Translations under genes and position numbers: made by a program | Part shown: positions 46,035-54,572 of the stretch, piece by piece | Position numbering within the stretch: the first letter of the stretch is position 1 | Layout: each line of letters starts with the position of its first letter | Source: Hydrogenophilales bacterium 28-61-23 | GTDB lineage: Bacteria; Pseudomonadota; Gammaproteobacteria; Burkholderiales; Thiobacillaceae | Assembly: GCA_002281555.1 (NCBI GenBank) | Contig: NCGJ01000005.1 | Span: forward strand, 169,812-233,811 | Direction: 5' to 3' | DNA length: 64,000 bases | The notes under the pieces: generated by a model | The model's database searches: none | Told to the model about the DNA's origin: nothing | What the model saw: only the letters and a program-made list of their open reading frames with translations

Positions 46035-47993
46035 TCACACCTTGTAATCGAGCGCCAACCGGGCCTGCACTTTGCGCGCCTGACGGAACGCTTCCTTGAG
46101 GATGCGGCGATCCAGGTCGTTCAGTTTGTCCGGATCGATGCGGTTGTCCATTTCGACGCCGGCCTGATTTTTTTCATGCTGGTCGCGCAGGCGCAGCATC
46201 TGGATGAAGAAGAAAGCGGAGATCCAGGCTTCGATTTCCGCGCTGGCGATGTTCAGCCGCGGCCCCGCCGCGCGCAGCCGCGCCGCTGTGCCGGTGACGC
46301 CGGCGCCGGAGGCCAGCGCGAACAGGCGCGCGGCATCGACGAACGGCGTCGCGCCATTCAGCTTCAAGTCCAGCGTGTGCGCATGCTCGCCCTCCGAGTC
46401 GACGACAAAGTCGCGTACCAAGCCGAGCGGCGGCCGGTTGCGCAAGGCGTTGGCGGCCATCCGGTGCAGGAAACCCGGAGCCGCCGCGGCGCGCGCCAGC
46501 AGCCAGGCGCGCAATCGATCGGCCAGCTCGACCTGGCCATGCTGCGGCCGGAAGTCGAAGAAGATGCTGGCGTTGAGCAGGGATTCGGGATCGCCCGCGT
46601 CGATCCAGCGCGCAAACCGGTTTTGCCATTCCTCCAGCGACAGACACCAGTTCGGATTCATCGCCATGGTTTCGCCCCGGCAGAGCGGAAAACCGCAAGC
46701 GTCCAGCGCGCGGTTGATGCGCGCGGCCAGCGGCAGCAGTTGGGCGCGGACGGCATCGGCGGTTTCACCCACATGCAACGTGAACAGGATGCCGTTGTCC
46801 TGGTCGGTGGAAAGCGTCTGTTCCAGACGGCCTTCGGAGCCGAACGACAGCCAGCAGAAGGCGCGCGCGCAGCCGCCGGGCTGGCCCGAATCGGCACATT
46901 CCAGTTCGATCACGCGCCGGGTCAGGATGTCGTTCAGCGTGGACAGAATCTGGGTCAACTGCTCGGCCGCCACGCCTTGCGCCATCATGTTGTGGCCAAG
47001 TTGGCGGATGCCGCGCGCGGCCTGCTGTAACAGTTGCTGGTCGCTGGCGCCGCGGATGGCGGAGGAAAGCTGGGTCACGCCGACGCGTTGCAACGAGAAC
47101 AGATCCTTTTCCGAAACCACGCCAGTGAGCACGCCAGTGAGCACGCCGTCAAGCTTATCGCCTTCGACCACCAGCACATGGCGGAAGCCGTGCCGGGCCA
47201 TCATCAGCGCGGCCTCGAAGGCGGGTGCGCTGGACGGCAGGGTCATCGGGTCGGGCGTCATCACCGCGCGCATCGGCGTGGCCAGATCGAGCCCAGGCAG
47301 GATCACCCGGCCGATCAGGTCGCGCACGGTGAAGATACCGACCGGGCGCGGGCGATCCACCCCGCCTTCCACCACCTCGCCTTCGACCACGACGATGGCG
47401 CCGACGCCGCTGGCGCGGATGGTTTCCAGCGCCGCGCGCAAGGGCGTGTCCGGCGCGCAGGTGACCAGTTTGCGTTGGCTGATGCTGGCCAACGGGTGGC
47501 GCAGCGACTGTTGCTCCGAAGTGGCGGTGGCATAGCTGGCCTGGACGCCGCGTTGCGATTTTTCCAGCAGACTGGCCAGACGCCGGGTGCAGAAATCGTG
47601 GAACTCCAGCGACCGTTTCAGCAATTCATGGAAATCGGCGGCATCCAGTTCGTAGGTGAAGACATCGCTTTTGGCCTTGAAATGCGAGAAGGCCGCGCGT
47701 TCGGACAGCAGCGCGCCGAGCGGAAACGACTCGCCTTCATGCAATTCCAGCCAGGCGTTGGCGTCGCCCTGTTCGCCGGTCACCACGCCCTGTTTGACGA
47801 TGAACAACTTGTCGACCTTGCCATTGGCCGGTTCCAGCAGCGTTTCGCCCTTGCCGTAGTAGGCCAGTTTCAGCCGTTCCGCCAGCCAAAGCCGGTGTTC
47901 GGGCGACATGCCGTCGAACGGGGCGGACTGTGCAAGGTGATCGGCGCAGGCCTGCAACAGCGAGTTGGCGTGTGGCGAGTTTGGATTCGACAT
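46035..47993 (-). CDS. cNMP-binding/CBS/DUF294 nucleotidyltransferase-like protein
   Basis: This 652-residue soluble protein has four parts: a cyclic-nucleotide-binding-like domain (~20-140), a pair of CBS domains (~165-300), a DUF294 nucleotidyltransferase-like domain containing SFGSEGRLEQTLSTDQDNGILF (the GS...D-x-D site, ~400-430), and a C-terminal helical domain. The family is thought to regulate by adenylyl- or uridylyl-transfer; targets are unknown. The second CBS domain contains a VLTG-VLTG duplication encoded by a 12-bp tandem repeat. It converges on the LuxR-type regulator. Confidence 0.85.
   Translation of the reverse strand: MSNPNSPHANSLLQACADHLAQSAPFDGMSPEHRLWLAERLKLAYYGKGETLLEPANGKVDKLFIVKQGVVTGEQGDANAWLELHEGESFPLGALLSERAAFSHFKAKSDVFTYELDAADFHELLKRSLEFHDFCTRRLASLLEKSQRGVQASYATATSEQQSLRHPLASISQRKLVTCAPDTPLRAALETIRASGVGAIVVVEGEVVEGGVDRPRPVGIFTVRDLIGRVILPGLDLATPMRAVMTPDPMTLPSSAPAFEAALMMARHGFRHVLVVEGDKLDGVLTGVLTGVVSEKDLFSLQRVGVTQLSSAIRGASDQQLLQQAARGIRQLGHNMMAQGVAAEQLTQILSTLNDILTRRVIELECADSGQPGGCARAFCWLSFGSEGRLEQTLSTDQDNGILFTLHVGETADAVRAQLLPLAARINRALDACGFPLCRGETMAMNPNWCLSLEEWQNRFARWIDAGDPESLLNASIFFDFRPQHGQVELADRLRAWLLARAAAAPGFLHRMAANALRNRPPLGLVRDFVVDSEGEHAHTLDLKLNGATPFVDAARLFALASGAGVTGTAARLRAAGPRLNIASAEIEAWISAFFFIQMLRLRDQHEKNQAGVEMDNRIDPDKLNDLDRRILKEAFRQARKVQARLALDYKV
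47120..47146 (-). repeat. 12-bp tandem duplication in the CBS domain
   Basis: GCCAGTGAGCAC occurs twice in tandem and adds Val-Leu-Thr-Gly to the sequence before GVVSEKDLF. The copies are identical, which suggests recent slippage or an assembly artefact. Confidence 0.75.
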
Positions 47994-48060
47994 GTCTGTA
48001 TCGGCGAGTGGCGGGCTCCCGGATTATCCAGCCGACAAGCGCAATGCGGGCATGACGCTG

Positions 48061-49380
48061 TCAGGACGGGTTCAGCGCAGTGGCACGCAGCGGCAATATG
48101 ACGCGCACGGTCAGCCCCCCCGCGGGCGCGGTGTCCAGCTTGACCCAGCCGCCATGCAGGACGGCGACTTGCCTGACAATGGCCAGCCCAAGGCCGCTGC
48201 CGGGCGTATCCGGGCCGGCCAGACGATGGAAACGCTCGAACACCCGCTCGCGCTCCGGTTCGGGAATGCCCGGGCCGGTATCGCTGACACTCAGCTCGGC
48301 ATGATCGCCAATCAAGGCAAGTTCGACATCGACCCGACCGCCGGCCGGCGTGTAGCGCAAGGCGTTGTCGATCAGATTGCCGAGCATCATGCGCAAACTG
48401 TCGTTCTGTCCGGTCAGGGTCAGCGCGGCGCAAGCGCCGACGCCGAGATCGATATCGCGCGCCTCGGCCAGGGTCGAAAAGTCCGCCACGACCTGTTTGA
48501 TCAGCGTATCCAGCGCGACCGGCGCGAAGGTTGCCTGACGCGCGGCGGGTTCCAGGCGCGCCATGTGCAGGAGCTGATCGATCAGGTGCGCGGCCCGGTC
48601 GACGCCGCCGGACAATTGCGCCAGCGCGGCTTCGCGTTCGGCATCGGTGTTCGCGAGACTGGCGATCTGGGCTTGCAGTTTGACCGCCGTGAGCGGCGAG
48701 CGCAGTTCATGCGCCGCATCGGCGATGAAGCGGCGTTGCGCCACCATCGCCTGGTCGAGCCGGACCAGCAAATCGTTCAAAGCGGCAACCAATGGCGCCA
48801 CTTCGTCGGGCATGCCGCGCGCATCGAGCGCATGCAGGGACATGACGCCGCGCCGGCCGATTTCCGCGCGCACCTGTTCCAGCGGCAACAACGCGCGGCC
48901 CACGGCGGCGCGGATCAAGAGTCCGAGCACGACGACCAGCACGGTCAGCGGAAGCAACAACCAGGGCGCGATGGAGGCGAATCGGCGCGCCCGGTTGGCC
49001 GAGGTGGTCGCCACCTGGATGGTCAGGCCGCCCTCCTTCAGGGCATACACGCGCCATTCCGTGCCCTCCCACTCGATTACATGCAGGCCGATCGTTTGCT
49101 GCGGCGGTCCGGCGTCGTCGATGGAGGAGTAAATCAGCTTGCCGTCGTCGGCCCAGATCTGGCTGACGAACTGGCCGCGGTCGTTGCGCACATCCTCGTC
49201 GCTGTCGTACTGCACACCATGGCGGACGATGGAATAGGCGATCTGCTCGAGACCGTAGTCGCGAATCTTGTTGAACGCATCCCAGGCCAGCAGATAGGTG
49301 ATGACGCTGACCAGCAGGCCGGTCAGCATCAGCGCGCTGATTTGCCAGAACAACAGCCGCCCGCGGATGGTGTTTTTCAT
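48061..49380 (-). CDS. qseC: QseC-type sensor histidine kinase
   Basis: This 439-residue inner-membrane kinase has TM1 at ~9-31, a short periplasmic sensor (~32-145, with SQIWADDGKLIYSS) and TM2 at ~150-172. A HAMP-like linker, H-box FIADAAHELRSPLTAVKLQ, N box LGNLIDNALRYTP, G1 DTGPGIP and G2 GSGLGLAIVRQ follow. The layout is that of the QseC/PmrB group. ATG 49380 overlaps the regulator stop by 4 nt (ATGA); the open frame upstream is antisense to regulator codons and is discounted. It likely phosphorylates the adjacent regulator. Confidence 0.88.
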   Translation of the reverse strand: MKNTIRGRLLFWQISALMLTGLLVSVITYLLAWDAFNKIRDYGLEQIAYSIVRHGVQYDSDEDVRNDRGQFVSQIWADDGKLIYSSIDDAGPPQQTIGLHVIEWEGTEWRVYALKEGGLTIQVATTSANRARRFASIAPWLLLPLTVLVVVLGLLIRAAVGRALLPLEQVRAEIGRRGVMSLHALDARGMPDEVAPLVAALNDLLVRLDQAMVAQRRFIADAAHELRSPLTAVKLQAQIASLANTDAEREAALAQLSGGVDRAAHLIDQLLHMARLEPAARQATFAPVALDTLIKQVVADFSTLAEARDIDLGVGACAALTLTGQNDSLRMMLGNLIDNALRYTPAGGRVDVELALIGDHAELSVSDTGPGIPEPERERVFERFHRLAGPDTPGSGLGLAIVRQVAVLHGGWVKLDTAPAGGLTVRVILPLRATALNPS

Positions 49381-50039
49381 GTCGGTTCGACCACCTTGTA
49401 GCCGACGCCGCGCACATTCCGTATCCAGGCCACGCCCAGTTTTCGACGCAGGTTGTGCAGATGCACTTCGACCGCGTTGCTCATCACCTCGTCTTGCCAG
49501 CCGTAGATGCGCGCTTCGAGTTGTTCCTTGGACAACACCGCGCCGGGACGCTCCATCAGCGCTTCCAGCAGCGTGAACTCGCGTTGCGACAAGGCCAGCC
49601 GCGCGCCATCGAGATGGACTTCGCGCTGTACCGGGTCCAGGCACAAGCCGCCCAATCTCAACTCGGAGCGTACGCGGCCGCTCTGGCGCCGTATCAACGC
49701 ATGCACCCGCGCGATCAGTTCATCCAGATCGAAGGGTTTCACCAGATAGTCATCGGCGCCCAGATTGAGCCCGGCAATGCGATCCGCAACCGCGTCGCGC
49801 GCGGTGACCACCAACACCGGCACGGTATTTTCCAGTTGGCGTATTTTTTTCAGCAACGTCAGTCCGTCCTGGCGCGGCAAGCCCAGGTCGAGCAACAACA
49901 AGGCATAGTTCCCGCTCCGCAACGCTTCTTCCGCGGCCTTGCCATCGCGCGCCCAATCGACGGCGAAACCGGCCAGGCACAGGCCTTGTTCCATGCTCGC
50001 GCCGATCATCGGATCGTCCTCGGCCAGCAGCAGTTTCAT
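49377..50039 (-). CDS. qseB: QseB/PmrA-type OmpR-family response regulator
   Basis: The regulator is 220 residues. The receiver has Glu7/Asp8/Asp9 and acceptor Asp51 in LLLLDLGLPRQDG; the lysine is in YLVKPFD. The C-terminal winged helix (~125-220) has the OmpR pattern SQREFTLLEALMERPG and VEVHLHNLRRKL. It is the first gene of the pair. Two PmrA/QseB-like boxes lie at 50531 and 50975, in front of small secreted proteins just upstream, and are its probable direct targets. Confidence 0.88.
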   Translation of the reverse strand: MKLLLAEDDPMIGASMEQGLCLAGFAVDWARDGKAAEEALRSGNYALLLLDLGLPRQDGLTLLKKIRQLENTVPVLVVTARDAVADRIAGLNLGADDYLVKPFDLDELIARVHALIRRQSGRVRSELRLGGLCLDPVQREVHLDGARLALSQREFTLLEALMERPGAVLSKEQLEARIYGWQDEVMSNAVEVHLHNLRRKLGVAWIRNVRGVGYKVVEPT

Positions 50040-50094
50040 GATTCTTTCAATCGGGTTTTGAAGGGGAACAGGATAAGCCCGCGATACAGAAACG

Positions 50095-50128
50095 AAAAAG
50101 GCCAGGCGCCTTCGCGCGCCCAGCCTTT
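50095..50128 (-). terminator. Terminator after the first small secreted protein
   Basis: A 13-bp stem with two wobble pairs (50097-50109/50116-50128) is followed on the minus strand by TTTTTCG. It has the same position and flanks as the terminator of the second copy at 50601. Confidence 0.8.
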
Positions 50129-50211
50129 AAACGGAAGTCCGCTTACTTGGCGGTTGGGGAGGCGGAAGGCGCGGCATGCGCGGCAACAACCGCCTTCTTT
50201 GTTGCCTGTCT

Positions 50212-50457
50212 TTAGCGGACAGCGGGGACTTTTTCCGTGTCGGGCGCGGCTTCTTTGGCCGGTGCGGCCACGATGCCAGGCGCGGCTTCCAGCATGGGTT
50301 TGGTCTCGATGGCGGAGGTAGCTTCAGTCGGCGGCATGTCTTTAACAGCGGAGGTCGCTTCAACGGCTGGCGCGGTTTCCGTGGCGGCAGAGGCTTCGAC
50401 GGAAGCGAACGTGAAAACAGTCGTGGCGGCGAGCAGGGCGATCAGGGTCTTGGTCAT
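50212..50457 (-). CDS. Small alanine-rich secreted protein, copy 1 (likely truncated)
   Basis: This 81-residue protein has signal peptide MTKTLIALLAATTVFTFASVEASA and a mature part of low complexity rich in Ala, Glu, Pro and Thr. It is a tandem paralogue of the gene at 50648; the pair shares the signal, 3' flanks and promoter box. Its frame stops at TAA 50212, but the same frame continues for 22 more codons to TAA 50143, ending SASPTAK at the place where copy 2 ends PAAK. A point change to a stop is the simplest reading. The AAGGAAGG ribosome site is strong. Confidence 0.65.
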   Translation of the reverse strand: MTKTLIALLAATTVFTFASVEASAATETAPAVEATSAVKDMPPTEATSAIETKPMLEAAPGIVAAPAKEAAPDTEKVPAVR

Positions 50458-50530
50458 GGTTACCTTCCTTGAGTTGGGTTTATAGCCTTACCGAAAAAGC
50501 AGGGCTGGTACGAATTCAGCCATAGGCAGA

Positions 50531-50547
50531 CTTAACCCTTACTTAAG
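50531..50547 (-). promoter_or_regulatory. PmrA/QseB-like box, copy 1
   Basis: On the minus strand CTTAAG-N5-GTTAAG forms a direct repeat with 11-bp period, followed by TCTGCCTATGG. It lies 74 bp before the start at 50457. The period and half-site match the known PmrA/QseB operator pattern. Confidence 0.65.
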
Positions 50548-50600
50548 GCTGCGTGCCCATGGGCTCTAGCCATCGCTTCCAAATTGGCTCCAGAAACGAA

Positions 50601-50632
50601 AAAGGCCGGACGCCCCAGAGCGTCCGGCCTTT
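50601..50632 (-). terminator. Terminator after the second small secreted protein
   Basis: A perfect 13-bp stem (AAAGGCCGGACGC/GCGTCCGGCCTTT) with a 6-nt loop is followed by T residues on the minus strand, 16 bp after the stop of the gene at 50648. Confidence 0.92.
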
Positions 50633-50647
50633 CAAACCGAAGTCCGC

Positions 50648-50902
50648 TTACTTGGCGGCGGGAGCGGGAGCGGCGGCGGGAGCAGCGGCGTCAGCCTTTT
50701 TCTCTTCAGCTTTCTTGGCTTTCTTGGCTTTCTTGGCGGGCTTGGCCTTGGTGGTTTCGGTGGTGGTGGATGAGGTTTCGGTGGTGGTCTTGGTGGTTTC
50801 GGTAGCAGCCTTGTCCATCGGCTTGGCGGCGTCAGCGGCCTGAGCGGAACCGAAAGCAAAAACGGAAGCAGCGGCGAGCAGGGCGATCAGGGTCTTGTTC
50901 AT
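50648..50902 (-). CDS. Small Lys/Ala/Thr-rich secreted protein, copy 2
   Basis: This 84-residue protein has signal peptide MNKTLIALLAAASVFAFGSAQA. The mature part has a Thr-rich stretch (residues ~34-51), then Lys/Ala repeats (KPAKKAKKAKKAEEKK) and an Ala/Pro tail. The strongly positive, disordered mature chain has no enzyme motif and could bind polyanions at the cell surface. AGGAG precedes the ATG. It has its own terminator and a PmrA/QseB-like box 73 bp upstream. Its closest relative is the gene 190 bp downstream. Confidence 0.72.
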   Translation of the reverse strand: MNKTLIALLAAASVFAFGSAQAADAAKPMDKAATETTKTTTETSSTTTETTKAKPAKKAKKAKKAEEKKADAAAPAAAPAPAAK

Positions 50903-50974
50903 TGGGTATCTCCTAGGTTGAGTAAAGTAGCCATACGCAAAACGTGCGGCTGAGCCGGATTCTCCATAGATAGA

Positions 50975-50991
50975 CTTAACAAATACTTAAG
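50975..50991 (-). promoter_or_regulatory. PmrA/QseB-like box, copy 2
   Basis: On the minus strand CTTAAG-TATTT-GTTAAG is followed by TCTATCTATGG, the same arrangement as the box at 50531. The shared half-sites and shared downstream TATGG suggest a duplicated promoter. Confidence 0.68.
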
Positions 50992-51090
50992 AACGGGCAT
51001 CGCCCTGGGCTTATTTTCGCGGCGTTTTCTCCAGCCAAAAACACCCGGAACAACGTGCCGGGGCGCGTCCGCCGCGATGGGGCCGAGCCG

Positions 51091-51129
51091 GCTTGGGCGG
51101 GGTTGGGCGGGGTTGGGCGGGGTTGGGTT
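51091..51129 (+). repeat. G-rich 10-bp tandem repeat upstream of moaE
   Basis: GGTTGGGCGG is repeated ~3.9 times. The strand has four or more GGG runs, so it could form a G-quadruplex in DNA or in the moaE leader. It lies ~107 bp before moaE. Confidence 0.85.
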
Positions 51130-51235
51130 ATCCTAGCCGTAACGATTTTCGCCAGCCCGATCGAAAGGCTTTCCCCGTGCGCATACTCACTGTCGAACAC
51201 GATCCCATCCAGCAACTCAGCCTTGAGCGCGCGAT

Positions 51236-51688
51236 ATGAAAATTGCCGTTCAGAACGAAGCATTCGACCTCGCCGCCGAAGTCGCCGCGCTCTACCGGGC
51301 CAATCCAAAAGTTGGCGCCGTCGCCAGCTTTCTCGGTCTGGTGCGCGACATCAACGACGGCCAGGGGGTCAGCGCGATGACTCTGGAACACTATCCCGGC
51401 ATGACCGAAAAAGCGCTCGCGCAAATCGTCGAAGACGCGCGCGCGCGCTGGCAAGTGCTGGATGTTTGCGTCATCCACCGCGTCGGCCCGTTAGTCCCGA
51501 CCGATCCCATCGTGCTGGTCGCCGTCGCTTCCGGCCATCGCGGCGATGCTTTCGCCGCGTGCGAATTCATCATGGATTTCCTGAAGACCCGCGCCCCGTT
51601 CTGGAAGAAAGAGGCGACGCCGGAGGGCGAAAAATGGGTCGACGCGCGCGAGTCGGACGAGCGGGCGGCCATGCGTTGGGGAAGTTGA
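51236..51688 (+). CDS. moaE: Molybdopterin synthase catalytic subunit MoaE
   Basis: MoaE transfers sulfur from MoaD thiocarboxylate to precursor Z to make molybdopterin. The 150-residue protein shows VGAVASFLGLVRD, LEHYPGMTEKAL, VIHRVG, VAVASGHRGDAF and the active-site FWKKEATPEG. It stands alone here; moaD is not adjacent. It would supply cofactor for molybdoenzymes such as sulfite dehydrogenase or nitrate reductase, neither of which is in the window. Confidence 0.94.
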   Translation: MKIAVQNEAFDLAAEVAALYRANPKVGAVASFLGLVRDINDGQGVSAMTLEHYPGMTEKALAQIVEDARARWQVLDVCVIHRVGPLVPTDPIVLVAVASGHRGDAFAACEFIMDFLKTRAPFWKKEATPEGEKWVDARESDERAAMRWGS

Positions 51689-51807
51689 ATCTGTCGGACT
51701 ACCGGTTCGGCAAGCCTTGTTGACGGCCAGGACTGGGTTCAACGCGCTCGAATTCGGCGTTTAAGTCATTCAACTCATTTCCCGACTTCCGAACAGCGAA
51801 ACCTTCG

Positions 51808-52932
51808 CTACGCCAATTCCTCGATGTCATAAATCCGCCGGTGTTCCCGGATCGCATAGCGGTCGGTCATGCCGGCGATGTAGTCGCATACCGCGCGGTA
51901 GGGGTCTTGATCGGCGCGGGCGTGGTGTTCCGGCGGCATCAGGCGCGGTTCGGCGCTGAAGGCGGTGAACAGGTCGCGCAGCAGGCGTTGCGCTTTTTCG
52001 CTCATGCGCACCACCTTGTAGTGGCGATACAGGTTCTGGAACAGGAAGCGCTTGAGTTCGCGATGCTGGGCCAGGATGCGCTCGCTGAAGGCAGCCAGCG
52101 GCGGGCAGCGGCGCACGTCGTCCAGATTTTCCGGGCGGTGTTCGGCGATGTTGGCGCGGGTTTGTTCGAGCATGTCGACGACCAGGGTGTTGATCATGCG
52201 GCGCACGGTTTCGTGGATCAGGCGGCGGTCGTTGAGATCGGGGTAGAGATTGCGCACGGTGTCGAGGTGGCGGGCGAAGATTTCGACCTGTTCCAGTTGC
52301 GCCACCGTGATCAGGCCGGAACGCAGGCCGTCGTCGACGTCGTGGTTGTTGTAGGCGATTTCGTCGGCCAGATTGGTGATCTGCGCTTCCAGCGAGGGTT
52401 GCCGGCCTTCGATGAAGCGGAGGCCGACGTCGCCGAGTTTTTCCGCGTTCTTCAGCGAGCAATGTTTGAGGATGCCCTCGCGCGCTTCGAAGGTGAGATT
52501 GAGCCCCTCGAATTCGGCATATTTCTGCTCCAGTTCGTCGACCACGCGCAGCGATTGCAAGTTGTGTTCGAAACCGCCGTGTTCCTTCATGCAGGCGTTG
52601 AGCACGTCCTGGCCGACATGGCCGAACGGGGTGTGGCCGAGGTCGTGCGCCAGCGCAAGCGTTTCGGTGAGGTCTTCGTCCAGGCCCAGCATGCGCGCCA
52701 GGGTGCGGCCGATCTGGGCGACTTCCAGGCTGTGCGTCAGACGGGTGCGGAACAGGTCGCCTTCGTGGTTTATGAAGACCTGGGTCTTGTATTCCAGCCG
52801 GCGGAAAGCGGTGGAATGCACGATGCGGTCGCGGTCGCGCTGGAATTCGGAACGCGGCGCGGCGGGCGGCTCCGGGTGGCGGCGGCCTTGCGATTCGGCG
52901 GAACGGGCGGCATAGGGAGCGAGTTCGGACAT
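51808..52932 (-). CDS. dgt: dNTP triphosphohydrolase (Dgt-like)
   Basis: This 374-residue HD-domain enzyme hydrolyses dNTPs to nucleoside and tripolyphosphate. It shows [22 protein letters not shown], the metal site R-L-T-H-S-L-E-V with [13 protein letters not shown], and the later D in [16 protein letters not shown]. The length fits the short type 2 subgroup. It lies 8 bp after hipA and downstream of aroB; in many Betaproteobacteria dgt directly follows aroB, so hipBA appears inserted between them. Confidence 0.93.
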   Translation of the reverse strand: MSELAPYAARSAESQGRRHPEPPAAPRSEFQRDRDRIVHSTAFRRLEYKTQVFINHEGDLFRTRLTHSLEVAQIGRTLARMLGLDEDLTETLALAHDLGHTPFGHVGQDVLNACMKEHGGFEHNLQSLRVVDELEQKYAEFEGLNLTFEAREGILKHCSLKNAEKLGDVGLRFIEGRQPSLEAQITNLADEIAYNNHDVDDGLRSGLITVAQLEQVEIFARHLDTVRNLYPDLNDRRLIHETVRRMINTLVVDMLEQTRANIAEHRPENLDDVRRCPPLAAFSERILAQHRELKRFLFQNLYRHYKVVRMSEKAQRLLRDLFTAFSAEPRLMPPEHHARADQDPYRAVCDYIAGMTDRYAIREHRRIYDIEELA

Positions 52933-52940
52933 GATGACCC

Positions 52941-54215
52941 TTAACGTGAACGTCGCGGCAGCGACGCTTGCTGCTCCCCTCCCCCGTAAGCGGGGGAGGG
53001 GTTGGGGGAGAGGGTGCGACAGCGGCGGGCGATGTCCTGTGCAAAGCGATGGATTTCGGATTCCGGCACGTTGTTGCCGGCGGCGATTTCACCAAAACGC
53101 GCGACGGCGGCTTCGACTTCCTGACAGATGTTCGCGGCGCCGCCGATGCCCCATTTGCGGCCCAAGCCAACCAGTTCGACGGGACTGGGCGGCAACGGAG
53201 TAAGGTCGAACAACAATACATGTTCGCGCCGCGCGCCGGTATCCGGCAGCAGATCGAAGGCCGGCGTCAGGCGGTAGCCTTCGGCTTCGCGCAGCAACCA
53301 GAAATTCTTCAGGTGGTCGTCGGTGTTGCCGAGCAGTGCGTTGAACACCATCTGCCGGTACAACCGCGGCACGTCTACTTCCGGCCGCGCGCCGTGCTGG
53401 CGCAGCGCGGCGATCAGGTCGGCATAGCGCAGCACGTAATAGCCGCTGGCCTGCAACAGGGCGCGGAAGCTGAGCATGTGATTGCGGCCGCCTTGCTGCG
53501 TCAGGTCGAAACGTTTGACCAGCAGGACGCGCCTTGAATCAGACAGCTCGAGCAACCGGAAATCTGGCGTCTCCAGGCCGGCGAGGCGAGCCAGTTCGAG
53601 ACTCGCAGCTTCCAGACCGACCATATCGACATCGTCGCGCCGGCTGGGGAATTTAGCGATCCACTGCCCGTGTTCGTCATAAACCAGCGCTTTCGGTCGC
53701 GCGCCGCCGGGCGAACTGCCGGCGGCGAGCAGGCTGCGGGTAGTGTCGTCAATCGCGCTATCGCCGTCGCGTTCAAGCCGTTGCGCGGCATCGAGCAGGG
53801 TCTGCAATTCGAGGGTCGCGGCGGCATTGGCCTCTTCGCTAGGCGGCTGATTGGGCGGGTAGAAACCCAGCGCGCCCAGCCCCTGTCCGGCCAACGCCTG
53901 CAACAGATGCGGTTCCGACTGGCGACCGCGCGGCAAGCCGTGGCGCAGGATCAGCAGGCGGCGGCCCCAGTCGTCGGGTAGCGCGTCTTCCAGCGCCAGC
54001 AGCGGCGTATCGAGTTGTTTGCCGGGAAAATCACCTGGCGTTAAAGGCAGTGCGGCCGGGTCGAGCGCGAAAGTGCGGGCGTCGGCCAGATAACCCGGTG
54101 TGTAGCGAAAGGCGCTGGCATAACGGCCTTGCCGGTCGGCATCGCCAAACGCCAGTTCGGCGGCATGCAGTTTTTCGCCTGAGGTGAGCGTGAGCCAGAG
54201 GTCGAGCCGGATCAT
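52941..54215 (-). CDS. hipA: HipA-type serine/threonine kinase toxin
   Basis: This 424-residue kinase is the HipA toxin type, which in E. coli phosphorylates glutamyl-tRNA synthetase. An N-terminal barrel (~1-110) is followed by the kinase with Gly-rich loop [12 protein letters not shown], the lysine in WIAKFPS, catalytic [10 protein letters not shown] (~295-304) and metal-binding PAFDLLP. All key residues appear present. ATG 54215 lies 7 bp after hipB. The last ~25 codons run into a palindromic G/C tract (52976-53001) and look like a recent C-terminal extension. Confidence 0.9.
   Translation of the reverse strand: MIRLDLWLTLTSGEKLHAAELAFGDADRQGRYASAFRYTPGYLADARTFALDPAALPLTPGDFPGKQLDTPLLALEDALPDDWGRRLLILRHGLPRGRQSEPHLLQALAGQGLGALGFYPPNQPPSEEANAAATLELQTLLDAAQRLERDGDSAIDDTTRSLLAAGSSPGGARPKALVYDEHGQWIAKFPSRRDDVDMVGLEAASLELARLAGLETPDFRLLELSDSRRVLLVKRFDLTQQGGRNHMLSFRALLQASGYYVLRYADLIAALRQHGARPEVDVPRLYRQMVFNALLGNTDDHLKNFWLLREAEGYRLTPAFDLLPDTGARREHVLLFDLTPLPPSPVELVGLGRKWGIGGAANICQEVEAAVARFGEIAAGNNVPESEIHRFAQDIARRCRTLSPNPSPAYGGGEQQASLPRRSR
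52976..53001. repeat. Palindromic C/G tract at the hipA 3' end
   Basis: A perfect 11-bp stem (CCCCTCCCCCG/CGGGGGAGGGG) with a TAAG loop resembles dispersed REP-like palindromes of GC-rich genomes. It is read through by the end of hipA and encodes its low-complexity tail. It may also act as a terminator or stabiliser before dgt. Confidence 0.7.
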
Positions 54216-54222
54216 GCGGGTT

Positions 54223-54540
54223 TTACACTTTGTTTCTGGCGCGCTGGCGCACCGGTTTTTCAGATTGCGCGGCAGCGTCGAACAGGCTGTAGCGCGGCGC
54301 AAGCAGGGCTTCCGCGTCGGCAATGCGGCCGAGCAGAATCAACGCGGTCAGCCAGTGGCCGATTTGTGCGCTGGCGTCGCCCTGTTCCATGCGGCGCAAA
54401 GTCGGCACGGAAACGCCGATACGCGCCGCGAAACGGATTTGCGATTCGTTGCGGGCGAGGCGCTCGGCACGCAGGCGGTTGCCGAGTTTTTGCAGAATGG
54501 GCGCTACATTTTCAGAAAACATGGTTTCCATTATCTGCAT
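54223..54540 (-). CDS. hipB: HipB-like XRE antitoxin
   Basis: This 105-residue DNA-binding protein is encoded directly before hipA. The helix-turn-helix is at ~25-60 (NESQIRFAARIGVSVPTLRRMEQG), followed by a helical region and a basic tail. It would neutralise HipA and repress the operon. The start is ATG 54540 or ATG 54531; a long near-palindrome spans this region and is a plausible operator. Confidence 0.85.
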   Translation of the reverse strand: MQIMETMFSENVAPILQKLGNRLRAERLARNESQIRFAARIGVSVPTLRRMEQGDASAQIGHWLTALILLGRIADAEALLAPRYSLFDAAAQSEKPVRQRARNKV

Positions 54541-54568
54541 TTAATGCACTTAATGGAAACAATGTTTT
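54516..54568 (-). promoter_or_regulatory. Near-palindromic operator over the hipB start
   Basis: Arms of 18 bp (54516-54533 and 54551-54568; TTTCCATTA/TAATGGAAA core) match with one mismatch around a 17-bp spacer that is itself partly palindromic (TGCAT-TTA-ATGCA). The position over the hipB start suits autorepression. Confidence 0.72.
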
Positions 54569-54572
54569 GTTT

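Noticed and set aside
48061..49644. Longer QseC-type start at 49644
   Set aside because: The extra 88 codons are antisense-like Arg/Ala-rich shadow of the regulator gene; ATG 49380 gives the usual ATGA overlap and the N-terminal membrane helix.
51091..51129. CRISPR-like repetition upstream of moaE
   Set aside because: It is a direct 10-bp tandem repeat without spacers; no cas genes are in the window.
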